A stretch of 64,000 nt of DNA from Jejuia sp043557195 (GTDB lineage: Bacteria > Bacteroidota > Bacteroidia > Flavobacteriales > Flavobacteriaceae), in contig CP121314.1 of NCBI GenBank assembly GCA_043557195.1, positions 2,046,001 through 2,110,000 on the forward strand, written 5' to 3'. The notes under the pieces were generated by a model, which saw only the letters and a list, made by a program, of their open reading frames with translations, did no database searches and had not been told where the DNA came from. Position numbers and translations under genes: made by a program. Positions 35,521 to 44,186 of this stretch are shown piece by piece (the first letter of the stretch is position 1; each line of letters starts with the position of its first letter).

Positions 35521-37515
35521 ATGTCTGAAGAAAGAAGATCACTCAATTTTATAGAGCAAATTATAGAAGACGATTTGGCTAATGGAATGTCTAAAGATAA
35601 TTTACGTTTTAGATTCCCTCCAGAACCAAATGGCTACTTACATATAGGGCATACCAAAGCCATAGGTATTAGTTTTGGTCTAGGCGAGTATTACAATGCC
35701 CCGGTTAACCTTAGGTTTGATGATACAAACCCTGCAAAAGAAGAACAGGAGTACGTCGATGCTATTAAACGCGATATAGCATGGTTAGGCTATAAATGGG
35801 ACAAGGTGTTGTTTTCTTCAGATTATTTCCAGCAACTTTATGATTGGGCAATAATGCTCATTAAAGAAGGAAAAGCCTATGTTGATTCTCAATCTAGTGA
35901 AGCTATGGCAGAACAAAAGGGAACGCCAACAGAACCAGGAGTCGATAGCCCATACCGCAGCAGAACAGTTGAAGAAAACCTTGATTTGTTCAGCCGTATG
36001 AAAAACGGAGAATTTGATGAAGGCGAGCATATTTTGCGTGCTAAAATAGATATGAAACATACCAATATGTTGATGCGCGACCCCATTATGTATCGTGTTG
36101 TAAAAAAAGAACATCACAGAACAGGAAGTGATTGGTGTATTTACCCAATGTACGATTGGACTCATGGTGAGAGTGATTACATAGAACAAATATCACATTC
36201 GCTATGCTCTTTAGAATTTAAACCACACAGAGAGCTTTACGATTGGTTTTTAGACCAAGTAGTAGACCCTAATAAACTTAGACCTAAACAACGTGAGTTT
36301 GCGCGTTTAAACCTAAGCTATACCATTATGAGTAAGCGTAAGCTACTTAAATTGGTAGAAGACGGTATTGTTAACGGTTGGGACGACCCAAGAATGCCAA
36401 CAATATCTGGATTACGTCGCAGAGGCTATACTCCTACCGCTTTGCGAAAATTTGTGGAGACTGTGGGTGTGGCTAAGCGCGATAATGTGATTGATGTGTC
36501 TCTTTTAGAGTTTTGTATCCGTGAAGATTTAAACAAAACAGCGCCTCGCGTCATGGCGGTTTTAAACCCTGTAAAACTGGTGGTAACAAACTATCCTGAA
36601 GACAAAGTAGAGTGGATGGATGCAGAAAATAATCAGGAAGATGAAAGTGCGGGTTATAGAAAAGTACCGTTTTCAAGAGAGTTATTTATTGAAAAGGAAG
36701 ATTTTAAAGAAGAAGCTAGTAATAAATTTTTCAGATTGAAATTAGGAGGAGAGGTAAGATTGAAAAACGCTTACATTATAAAAGCGGAAAGCGTTGTGAA
36801 AGATGTACATGGTGAAATTACCGAGATACATTGCACCTATTCTGAAGATACCGATAGAAAGGTAAAAGGCACACTGCACTGGGTTTCGATTGAACATGCT
36901 ATAAAAGCTGAGGTTAGAGAGTATGATAGGTTATTTATGGATGAAGCTCCAGATAGTCATCAGGATAAAGATTTTATGGAGTTCCTGAATCCGAATTCCC
37001 TTAAAACGATAGAAGCATTTGTTGAACCAAGTTTAAAAGAAGCCAAAATTGGTGATAGATATCAATTTCAACGATTAGGATATTTCAATGTTGATGACGA
37101 TACTACATCTGATAAGCACGTATTTAATAAAACAGTTGGTTTACGCGATACTTGGGCAAAAGTAAAACCAAAGCAGAACCAAAACCAGGGTCATAAACCT
37201 CAAAATAATCAACCAAAGCGTAAAGCTATTGATGTGATAAAACAATTGGGAAAGAAATACACCAATCTACCTGAAGCTAAGCAGCAAAAGGTACGAGCTG
37301 AAATTCTAGAACTCGCCAAAGACGTGTCTTATGAGGAGATTGAGCCATTATTTAATACTGCTGTTAAAAAGGTTGGAACTCGAATAGCTGTTGTTTTAGT
37401 ACTAAGTGTTCTATTAAAAAATGGATTAGACAAAAATCAGGATATTGAGGATTTTATTACTAAAGGGATTGAAGATAAAAACGATTTGTTGGTTCAAGAA
37501 GCAACGCTTTTGTAG
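35521..37515 (+). CDS. glnS: Glutaminyl-tRNA synthetase with C-terminal YqeY-like domain
   Basis: 664 residues. Class I aminoacyl-tRNA synthetase charging tRNA-Gln. HIGH motif in PPEPNGYLHIGHTKA (about residues 33-47), KMSKS equivalent IMSKRK, and GlnRS-specific DDTNPAKEEQEYVDAI and LRRRGYTPTALRKF. After the beta-barrel anticodon domains (ends around residue 545) a basic linker (PKQNQNQGHKPQNNQPKRK) leads to about 100 residues of YqeY/GatB-tail type (EAKQQKVRAEILELAKD). Such GlnRS-YqeY fusions occur in other Bacteroidota, so this is lineage-typical. The tail probably aids tRNA binding. Confidence 0.95.
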   Translation: MSEERRSLNFIEQIIEDDLANGMSKDNLRFRFPPEPNGYLHIGHTKAIGISFGLGEYYNAPVNLRFDDTNPAKEEQEYVDAIKRDIAWLGYKWDKVLFSSDYFQQLYDWAIMLIKEGKAYVDSQSSEAMAEQKGTPTEPGVDSPYRSRTVEENLDLFSRMKNGEFDEGEHILRAKIDMKHTNMLMRDPIMYRVVKKEHHRTGSDWCIYPMYDWTHGESDYIEQISHSLCSLEFKPHRELYDWFLDQVVDPNKLRPKQREFARLNLSYTIMSKRKLLKLVEDGIVNGWDDPRMPTISGLRRRGYTPTALRKFVETVGVAKRDNVIDVSLLEFCIREDLNKTAPRVMAVLNPVKLVVTNYPEDKVEWMDAENNQEDESAGYRKVPFSRELFIEKEDFKEEASNKFFRLKLGGEVRLKNAYIIKAESVVKDVHGEITEIHCTYSEDTDRKVKGTLHWVSIEHAIKAEVREYDRLFMDEAPDSHQDKDFMEFLNPNSLKTIEAFVEPSLKEAKIGDRYQFQRLGYFNVDDDTTSDKHVFNKTVGLRDTWAKVKPKQNQNQGHKPQNNQPKRKAIDVIKQLGKKYTNLPEAKQQKVRAEILELAKDVSYEEIEPLFNTAVKKVGTRIAVVLVLSVLLKNGLDKNQDIEDFITKGIEDKNDLLVQEATLL

Positions 37516-37600
37516 TAGTATTCCCTTTCAATAAACGTTAAAAAAAACACTCCATTTTATTTTTAGCTATATTTAGGTACTAACTATAACTTTAAAAATC

Positions 37601-38083
37601 ATGGAAATCAATTTTTTAGCAATTTTGGTTGCTGCAATTTCAGCACTTGTTGTCGGTTTTGTTTGGTACAATCCAAAGGTATTTGGTACTGCTTGGATGA
37701 AAGCAGCTGATATGACTGACGAGAAAATTAAAGGCGCAAACATGGGGAAAATATTTGCTATGGCATTTATTTTTGCTGTTCTTTTAGCTATGAGTATGCT
37801 CACATTAACTATTCATCAAACAGGAGCGATGGGTATGGTAGGTGGTGATATTGAAAATGCACTTCCCTCCTATACCGCTTTTATGTCAGATTATGGTACA
37901 GTGCATAGAACTTTCGGACATGGTGCTTTACATGGCTTTTTTGCTGCGGTGTTTATAGTACTTCCTGTGCTGGGTACAAATGCTTTATTTGAACGAAAAG
38001 GGGCAAAGTATATTCTTATAAATAGCGGCTATTGGATGGTAGTTATGGCAATTATGGGAGCTATTATTTGTGGTTGGCATTAA
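37601..38083 (+). CDS. DUF1761 family membrane protein
   Basis: 160 residues, four transmembrane helices. The N-terminal ISALVVGFVWYNPKVFGTAW matches the DUF1761 family, whose helices carry a conserved WYNPKVFG-like motif. GHGALHGFFAAVFIVLPVL and the last helix (YWMVVMAIMGAIICGW) complete the pattern. Function unknown. A TATATTTA box 26-33 bp upstream (37568-37575) is a near match to the -7 consensus. It ends before a terminator at 38109. Confidence 0.8.
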   Translation: MEINFLAILVAAISALVVGFVWYNPKVFGTAWMKAADMTDEKIKGANMGKIFAMAFIFAVLLAMSMLTLTIHQTGAMGMVGGDIENALPSYTAFMSDYGTVHRTFGHGALHGFFAAVFIVLPVLGTNALFERKGAKYILINSGYWMVVMAIMGAIICGWH

Positions 38084-38108
38084 TATTTTGTAAATTTTTA
38101 ACATATTT

Positions 38109-38147
38109 AAAGACTGAAGATGTTTATTTTTCAGTCTTTTCTTTTTT
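38109..38147 (+). terminator. Intrinsic terminator after the DUF1761 gene
   Basis: AAAGACTGAA (38109-38118) pairs exactly with TTCAGTCTTT (38130-38139), followed by TCTTTTTTG. The next gene's TTG start is only a few bases downstream. Confidence 0.85.
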
Positions 38148-38150
38148 GTA

Positions 38151-39302
38151 TTGATACAGTATCGTGTTTTTAAGAGTATAGATGAAGTTCCGCAAGAATG
38201 GGACGACTTAGTAGTACACGACATACTTCTAAATCGGGGGTATCTCAAAGCTTTAGAAGAGGCTTCTCCTAAAAATATAAATCCGTTTTATATAGGCGTG
38301 TTTAAAGCAGATATTTTGATAGGTGTTGCTCTAGTGCAGCGTGTTCAATTATATCTTAAGGATATGTTTAGAGACACCAAGGTGTCTTGCGTAAAAACGT
38401 TTTTAAAAGACACCATATCCAAAGTGCTTAAAGGCAATATTCTCGTCGTGGGGAATCTAACGCATACTGGACAGCATGGGATGCACTTCAATTCTGAAGA
38501 AATTTCTAAATCAGATTTTTATTCCATCATTTTTCAAGGGATTTCAGAAATAGAAGCTATTATTAAAAAGAATCAAGGCAAAACTATTCGATTGATAATG
38601 CTTAAAGATTTCTTTGAAGATGATGTCATGCTAGACGATACATTTTTTCAAAAGGAAAAATTACATAGAGCCATTGTACAACCTAACATGATAATGAATA
38701 TTAGAGACGTTTGGGGGTGTAACGACGACTATATAGGCTGTATGAACAAAAAGTACAGAACGCGCTATAAGCGTGCTAAAAAGAAGCTAAATAGTATTGT
38801 TTGCAAAGAGATGAGTTTGGAGGAGATTAAATTCAATTCTAATCTATTGCATAGACTATATCTAAATGTATCCAATAATGCAAAGTTTAACACATTTATA
38901 CTGCCTGAAAATCATTTTTATACATACAAACTTCAGCTTAAAGAAAATTTTAGGGTATTTGGATATTATCTAAAGGATGAACTTATAGGATTTTTTACTT
39001 TAATTCTGAATAATGATCAATTAGAAACCTATTTTTTGGGCTATGATTCTAAACACCAATATCCAAATCAACTGTATTTAAACATGCTATATGAGATGGC
39101 AAAATTTGGTATCGAGCATAAATTTAAAGATGTTATTTACGCCAGAACAGCCATGGAAATAAAGAGTTCGGTTGGTGCAAAACCTAAAGCAATGCGCTTA
39201 TATTTAAAGCATACCAATAGTATTTTGAATGCTATATTAAAACAGGTATTTAGGTTAATGAACCCCTCGCAAGATTGGGAAGAAAGACATCCTTTTAGCT
39301 AA
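38151..39302 (+). CDS. GNAT/FemAB-like acyltransferase-fold protein
   Basis: 383 residues starting at TTG (38151). The start lies right behind a terminator tail, so the transcript either reads through or starts very near; a somewhat later start is possible. YRVFKSIDEVPQEWDDL is the usual opening of GNAT-type proteins related to the FemAB/BioF2-like peptidoglycan acyltransferases. A C-terminal acyltransferase region follows (FRVFGYYLKDELIGFFTLIL, YFLGYDSKHQYPNQLYLNML, VIYARTAMEIKSSVGAKP). No membrane segment. Substrate unknown. Confidence 0.65.
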   Translation: MIQYRVFKSIDEVPQEWDDLVVHDILLNRGYLKALEEASPKNINPFYIGVFKADILIGVALVQRVQLYLKDMFRDTKVSCVKTFLKDTISKVLKGNILVVGNLTHTGQHGMHFNSEEISKSDFYSIIFQGISEIEAIIKKNQGKTIRLIMLKDFFEDDVMLDDTFFQKEKLHRAIVQPNMIMNIRDVWGCNDDYIGCMNKKYRTRYKRAKKKLNSIVCKEMSLEEIKFNSNLLHRLYLNVSNNAKFNTFILPENHFYTYKLQLKENFRVFGYYLKDELIGFFTLILNNDQLETYFLGYDSKHQYPNQLYLNMLYEMAKFGIEHKFKDVIYARTAMEIKSSVGAKPKAMRLYLKHTNSILNAILKQVFRLMNPSQDWEERHPFS

Positions 39303-39373
39303 ATCTACACTAAAGTTTTAAGTATTTGATTTTTATTTTGACGAAGTGGATTTGAACTTAAAGTAACATTTAT

Positions 39374-39417
39374 AAAAAAACCTCCTAGAAAATCTAAAAG
39401 GCTTTTTTAATATCAAT
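39374..39417. terminator. Likely bidirectional terminator
   Basis: A-tract, CC, TAGA/TCTA core, GG, T-tract: AAAAAAACCTCCTAGA and TCTAAAAGGCTTTTTT can pair with an internal loop. It lies between convergent genes (38151 and 39431). Confidence 0.5.
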
Positions 39418-39430
39418 AAAATGGATTTAC

Positions 39431-40354
39431 TTATTTAGGAGGATTCTTTTTAGCTTGTTTCATAGCCTCACCAATTTGGTTACTTGCTGCAAAACTCGCC
39501 ACCATATCATTTAGCATATTACTTCCTGCCTGTGGTGCATTTGGTAAAAGAATCAAATTACTATTAGTTTCTTCTCCTAAAGACTGTAACGTATCATAAT
39601 GTTGGGTTACAACAATTAAAGCCGATGCTTCTTGACTGTTTATACCAACACGATTTAATACTTCAACAGACTCCTCTAAACCACGTGCAATTTCACGACG
39701 CTGATCTGCAATACCTTGCCCCTGTAAACGCTTGCTTTCTGCTTCCGCTTTTGCTTTTTCAACTATTAAAATTCTAGCAGCATCACCTTCAAACTGAGCC
39801 GCTATTTTTTCACGTTCAGAGGCATTAATACGGTTCATAGCCTCTTTTACTTGTGCATCAGGATCAATATCAGTTACTAATGTTTTAATAATGTCGTAAC
39901 CGTATTCCATCATCGCATCGTTAAGTTCTGATTTTACAGCAATGGCAATATCATCCTTACGCACAAACACATCATCCAACTTCATTTTTGGTACTTCCGC
40001 ACGCACTACATCAAACACGTAAGATGTAATTTGATCGTGAGGATAATCTAACTTATAAAACGCATCATACACTTTTTCGCGAATTACTTTGTACTGTACA
40101 GAAACTTTCAAACGTACAAACACATCATCTAAAGTTTTAGTTTCTATAATAACATCTAACTGTTGAATTTTCAAACTCAGTTTACCGGCAATTCTATCAA
40201 CTAACGGAATTTTTAGCTGTAAACCAGAGTGGCGAATACTTTGAAACCTACCAAAACGTTCAATAATTGCCGCTGTTTGTTGTTTTACAATGAAAAATGA
40301 TGAGATTAAAATAATTAATCCCAAGACGATAAATGGGATGTAAAAGAAGTTCAT
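39431..40354 (-). CDS. SPFH/band-7 membrane protein (stomatin-like)
   Basis: 307 residues. One N-terminal transmembrane helix (FIVLGLIILISSFFIV) is followed by the SPFH domain (VKQQTAAIIERFGRFQSIRH, VQYKVIREKVYDAFYKLDYP, VRAEVPKMKLDDVF). A long Ala/Glu-rich coiled coil follows (VEKAKAEAESKRLQGQGIAD), with a C-terminal tail. Typical paraslipin/stomatin family length. It would form membrane-anchored oligomeric rings at the inner membrane. No NfeD-like partner gene is adjacent. It is divergent from the outer-membrane protein gene at 40429. Confidence 0.9.
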   Translation of the reverse strand: MNFFYIPFIVLGLIILISSFFIVKQQTAAIIERFGRFQSIRHSGLQLKIPLVDRIAGKLSLKIQQLDVIIETKTLDDVFVRLKVSVQYKVIREKVYDAFYKLDYPHDQITSYVFDVVRAEVPKMKLDDVFVRKDDIAIAVKSELNDAMMEYGYDIIKTLVTDIDPDAQVKEAMNRINASEREKIAAQFEGDAARILIVEKAKAEAESKRLQGQGIADQRREIARGLEESVEVLNRVGINSQEASALIVVTQHYDTLQSLGEETNSNLILLPNAPQAGSNMLNDMVASFAASNQIGEAMKQAKKNPPK

Positions 40355-40400
40355 ATTAGTCTTTTTTAATGGTTATAAAATTGGAATTACTAATTTACGT

Positions 40401-40408
40401 TATATTTG
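40401..40408 (+). promoter_or_regulatory. -7 promoter box TATATTTG
   Basis: Exact TAnnTTTG match, 21 bp before the ATG at 40429. It lies inside the longest possible frame (from 40369) and so supports the downstream start. Confidence 0.55.
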
Positions 40409-40428
40409 AGGCAATTAACCCTAAATCG

Positions 40429-41112
40429 ATGAAAATTAATAAACTTATTCTATTAGTAGCATTAACCATAGGTTTTGTTACATCTAGCTACGCTCAAAAA
40501 GGTAATTACCCTATTACCAATGGTTTTTCTGTTTTCGGTGGCATTACGAAATTTGATATTACTACCGATAATTTTGTAACCTCACAAGGTGATGGTTTTT
40601 TAGGTGGAATGTCTGCCACCGTTGATATTCCTTTACGCTGGTATAATGTAAGTTTTGGGATGCAATTGTCAGAAAGTAATATTGATATTTTAGGAAGACC
40701 AGCTTTGGTTAGTACTGAGAGCGAATTTGTAAACTATAAAATGTTTGCAGCACAAGTAGCTATGTTACTTAATATAAAGGCTATTAAAAATCATTTTACT
40801 ATTGACGTTGGCCCTACGCTGCAATACAATGGCAAGCTTGAATTTAAGAATAAAGACCAAGAAGGCTACTACATAAATAATTACACGAATTTAGCTGCTG
40901 AAGATATTACCAACATTTCTCAATTTAACTTAAATGGAGTGGTTGGTGCGTCTTTTGGGATTAGAAATTTTAAGTTGAGAGCCCAATATATTTATGGGTT
41001 TACTAACATCTTGAATAAACTAGAAAACGAAAATTTAGATGCCACAGGTGGCAATGCCCGATTTAAAGGCAATCAAAGCATGTTAGTTTTAGGCGCTATG
41101 ATTTCTTTTTAA
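40429..41112 (+). CDS. Outer-membrane beta-barrel protein
   Basis: The frame is open from 40369, but ATG 40429 gives a clean signal peptide (KLILLVALTIGFVTSSYAQ) and is preceded by a -7 box, so the product is 227 residues. The mature part has alternating strands of an 8- to 10-strand barrel (FSVFGGITKFDITTDNF, YNVSFGMQLSESNI, MFAAQVAMLLNIKAI, FTIDVGPTLQYNGKL, ASFGIRNFKLRAQYIYGF) and ends in an aromatic-terminated strand (MLVLGAMISF). It resembles PorT/OmpA-like small barrel proteins of Bacteroidota. No specific role can be given. Confidence 0.8.
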   Translation: MKINKLILLVALTIGFVTSSYAQKGNYPITNGFSVFGGITKFDITTDNFVTSQGDGFLGGMSATVDIPLRWYNVSFGMQLSESNIDILGRPALVSTESEFVNYKMFAAQVAMLLNIKAIKNHFTIDVGPTLQYNGKLEFKNKDQEGYYINNYTNLAAEDITNISQFNLNGVVGASFGIRNFKLRAQYIYGFTNILNKLENENLDATGGNARFKGNQSMLVLGAMISF

Positions 41113-41113
41113 T

Positions 41114-42082
41114 CTATTCTCTGGTATAATTCTGAGTTTGTTTAATCACCACATCCATTTTTTTTACGTTTTCAATAGTAGTATTTATATCCGCTGATTT
41201 TACGGTGTCACCTCTTGTATAACCTATATACTTTAACCAGCCTTCAGAGCGTAATTTTCTGCGCTGACTACTCATCGCAAAAAGTGGATCAATTTTTAAA
41301 GGTGCTATTTCAGATGTAGCATCACCAATAGCCATTTCTGGATATAAATCTGATAGTATTTTTTTAGCCATGTAGAAATGCCCAATGTCATTTGGGTGAA
41401 CACCATCTGGAATAAAAGTACTGTCTGATTTTTGCGTTTTTATTGCAACAAGTTGATGATTTAAATATGAATTCAAGTCGATTACCTTGACGTCCTCAAT
41501 AGTTTTTAACCAAGTTGCATAATCGTATAAAACTTGCCCGTAATTGTAATAAGGATGTTGATACGATTGTGGTTCGTCATCAAAAGCAATACGCTCTTTA
41601 ATAGGGTCGGGATCAAAAGGTGTTGGAGTAAGAAGCATGATTTTAGCCCCTGTATTTTCTACCTTTTCGATGAGATTTCGAATACCATTTTTGTAGTTCA
41701 AAAAACGAGTGTCATCTTTTTCTGAAAAAACACCGTCGTTCATACCATAACAGGCTAAAACCAAGTCTGGTTTAATGAGCTTAAGCGCATCATCTAATCG
41801 AGAATGCACACAAGGTCTAGGAAATACATGAGAGGCTTCTGAATCGCCAGAAACCGTTTCACTTGACAATCCAATGCTTATAATATCAAGTGTTTCGTTT
41901 GGATAGTTTTTACGCAAATAGTATTCTAAAAAATCAACATATTTTCCGTTTTGAGTGATGCTGTTACCAAGAATTAGGACTTTTTTGTTGTGGAGTGGGA
42001 GGGTGTCGGATTCTTCTTTTGTTTTACAAGAAGTGATAGAAATAAGCACCATACAAAAAAGAGCAAATGTGAGCGGTTTCAT
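41114..42082 (-). CDS. SGNH/GDSL-family hydrolase lipoprotein
   Basis: 322 residues with lipobox Cys19 (ISITSC). SGNH fold: block I VLILGNSITQNG with nucleophile Ser, block III CYGMNDG, and block V IPDGVHPND with the catalytic Asp and His. Members are esterases or acetylesterases, often on carbohydrates; the substrate here is unknown. The C-terminal 80 residues (AMSSQRRKLRSEGWLKYIGY) lie outside the core. It is convergent with the outer-membrane protein gene, with stops 1 bp apart. Confidence 0.82.
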   Translation of the reverse strand: MKPLTFALFCMVLISITSCKTKEESDTLPLHNKKVLILGNSITQNGKYVDFLEYYLRKNYPNETLDIISIGLSSETVSGDSEASHVFPRPCVHSRLDDALKLIKPDLVLACYGMNDGVFSEKDDTRFLNYKNGIRNLIEKVENTGAKIMLLTPTPFDPDPIKERIAFDDEPQSYQHPYYNYGQVLYDYATWLKTIEDVKVIDLNSYLNHQLVAIKTQKSDSTFIPDGVHPNDIGHFYMAKKILSDLYPEMAIGDATSEIAPLKIDPLFAMSSQRRKLRSEGWLKYIGYTRGDTVKSADINTTIENVKKMDVVIKQTQNYTRE

Positions 42083-42117
42083 AATGAAATTAAATATTTA
42101 AGGTGAAGATACTAAAA

Positions 42118-42459
42118 TCAGGAAATGTGTTTTTTCTTAATTCCCATTCGAATAATTAGATTTATATATTCGGAAAATTGATTATTAAATTTCTGATTTT
42201 CAGAAGGGTTTTTCATTTGTATATCCCTGAGTGATCCATTACCTCTGAACAAACCACTTTTTAGAACTAATTTTCTAAATTCCTTGTCATTTTTATTGTC
42301 GGCAGAAAGCCTAATTTGTAACAAATAATCTACATAAAACCCCATTCCGTTTTCAATTAGAATTTGCCCTAGTAGATCTGATTTCAAAGTCAATTCTGAA
42401 ATATTCTCATCAGAAAAATTAATTAGTGATTTCTTTTTCAGAAAGTCCAATATTCCCAC
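42118..42459 (-). CDS. Small protein of unknown function
   Basis: 113 residues with no signal peptide or membrane segment. It has a charged N-terminus (MGILDFLKKKSLINFSDEN), then helices with LGQILIENGMGFYVDYLLQIRL. Not recognised. It lies between gltX and the SGNH gene on the same strand, with gaps of about 98 and 35 bp, and base composition similar to its neighbours. It is probably real because the frame has normal amino-acid composition for this genome. Confidence 0.55.
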   Translation of the reverse strand: MGILDFLKKKSLINFSDENISELTLKSDLLGQILIENGMGFYVDYLLQIRLSADNKNDKEFRKLVLKSGLFRGNGSLRDIQMKNPSENQKFNNQFSEYINLIIRMGIKKKHIS

Positions 42460-42557
42460 TATTTTTTATTTAGGTTTTTTTCAAATTAGCTATAACCATA
42501 TGAGAACATCTATGTTGGCAGGAATCCAGATTAATTGAAATTTTACATTAAATAAGT

Positions 42558-44072
42558 TTACTGTAAAACACTCATAGCCTTCTCAATCCGCTTAACACTC
42601 TCCGCTTTCCCAATCATATACATAATATCAAATACATCAGGACCTTGTAAAGCACCAACTAAGGCTAATCGTAGTGGCATCATTACTTTTCCAAAACCAA
42701 TCTCATTACTTGTAATCCAACCTTTTATTTCCGTTTGAAGATTTTCTACAGAGAATTCTTCAATATCTTTTATGATGGAAATAACCTGCTCTAAAATTTC
42801 CTTTGTGCCGTCTTTAAATGCTTTTTTTAATGCTTTTTCATCATAAGACGTTGGAGGAGTGAAGAAAAAGTGACTCAACTCCCAAAAGTCTGAAATGAAG
42901 GTAGCGCGCTCTTTTATCAAAGCCACTACCATTTCGATATAATTCACGTCAATTTCATCAAGTTGAGGTTGTTGCGATTTGAATGCCTCTGCCAGCATAC
43001 CATTATCTTGCTCTTGCATGTAATGGTGATTAAACCATTTAGTTTTGTCAGGATCAAAACGTGCGCCAGATTTGTTGACACGTTCTAAATCAAAGTCAGC
43101 AATAAGCTCTTCTAAACTAAAAATCTCTTGTTCTGTTCCAGGATTCCATCCCAAAAAGGCCAAAAAATTAACCATAGCTTCTGGGAAATACCCATCTTCT
43201 TTATAACCTCTAGACACATCACCTGTTTTAGGGTCTGTCCACTCTAAAGGAAATACAGGAAAGCCTAATTTATCACCATCACGCTTGCTTAGTTTGCCTT
43301 TTCCTGTAGGTTTTAAAATTAATGGTAAATGTGCAAATTCTGGTGCTTCCCAACCAAAAGCAGTATATAATTGGTAATGCAATGCTAAAGAAGGCAACCA
43401 CTCTTCTCCACGGATAACATGTGTAATTTCCATTAAATGGTCATCAACAATATTGGCCAAATGATATGTAGGCATACCATCACTTTTAAACAGTACTTTG
43501 TCATCTAAAATATTTGTATCAATTTTTATGTCGCCACGAATGATGTCTTTAAGGTATAATGTTTCATCTTGAGGCGATTTAAATCGAATTACAAAATCGT
43601 CTCCAGCATCTAATTTAGCTTGAACTTCTTCAGCAGAAAGCGATAAGGAGTTTTTCAACTTCAAACGGTTATGCCAATTGTAAATAAAGGTTTTGCCTTT
43701 AGCTTCATGGTCTTTTCTATGGAAATCTAACTCCTCGGCTGTGTCAAACGCGTAATAGGCATTACCCGAAGCAATCAATTCATCGGCATACTGTTTATAT
43801 AAATTTTTACGATCGCTTTGACGATATGGTCCAAATTCACCACCATTCACGGGGCTTTCATCAGGAGGCATGCCACACCAATTTAATGCATCAATAATGT
43901 ACTGTTCAGCACCTTCAACATATCTGTTTTGGTCGGTATCTTCAATGCGTAAAATAAAAGTACCGTTATGTTTTTTAGCAAACAAATAGTTGAATAAAGC
44001 GGTACGAACACCGCCAATATGTAAAGGCCCTGTTGGGCTTGGTGCAAAACGCACACGAACATTTTTGGTCAT
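42558..44072 (-). CDS. gltX: Glutamyl-tRNA synthetase
   Basis: 504 residues. Class I synthetase charging tRNA-Glu. HIGH motif in RFAPSPTGPLHIGGVRTALF (about residues 7-26), KMSKS equivalent KLSKRDG, and GluRS-specific FILRIEDTDQNR and RGEEWLPSLALHYQLY. The C-terminal helical anticodon-binding region (LTIEKGW-like ...EIKGWITSNEIGFGKVMMPLRLAL) is complete. GlnS is also present in this window, so tRNA-Gln charging does not depend on a non-discriminating GluRS. Confidence 0.96.
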   Translation of the reverse strand: MTKNVRVRFAPSPTGPLHIGGVRTALFNYLFAKKHNGTFILRIEDTDQNRYVEGAEQYIIDALNWCGMPPDESPVNGGEFGPYRQSDRKNLYKQYADELIASGNAYYAFDTAEELDFHRKDHEAKGKTFIYNWHNRLKLKNSLSLSAEEVQAKLDAGDDFVIRFKSPQDETLYLKDIIRGDIKIDTNILDDKVLFKSDGMPTYHLANIVDDHLMEITHVIRGEEWLPSLALHYQLYTAFGWEAPEFAHLPLILKPTGKGKLSKRDGDKLGFPVFPLEWTDPKTGDVSRGYKEDGYFPEAMVNFLAFLGWNPGTEQEIFSLEELIADFDLERVNKSGARFDPDKTKWFNHHYMQEQDNGMLAEAFKSQQPQLDEIDVNYIEMVVALIKERATFISDFWELSHFFFTPPTSYDEKALKKAFKDGTKEILEQVISIIKDIEEFSVENLQTEIKGWITSNEIGFGKVMMPLRLALVGALQGPDVFDIMYMIGKAESVKRIEKAMSVLQ

Positions 44073-44088
44073 GTTTTGTTATTTTTGG

Positions 44089-44096
44089 CAAAGATA
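44089..44096 (-). promoter_or_regulatory. gltX -7 promoter box (TATCTTTG on minus strand)
   Basis: Exact TAnnTTTG match reading the minus strand, 16 bp before the gltX ATG at 44072. Confidence 0.5.
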
Positions 44097-44186
44097 CAAT
44101 TAACACATTATTATAAAGACCGAAGAAAATAAAATTGTAGTTTAGTAGCTTAAATAGCTTATTACCATTGCATTTATCCCCAAATC

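Noticed and set aside
40369..40428. N-terminal extension of the outer-membrane protein frame
   Set aside because: Contains an exact TATATTTG promoter box, and the extension would hide the signal peptide.
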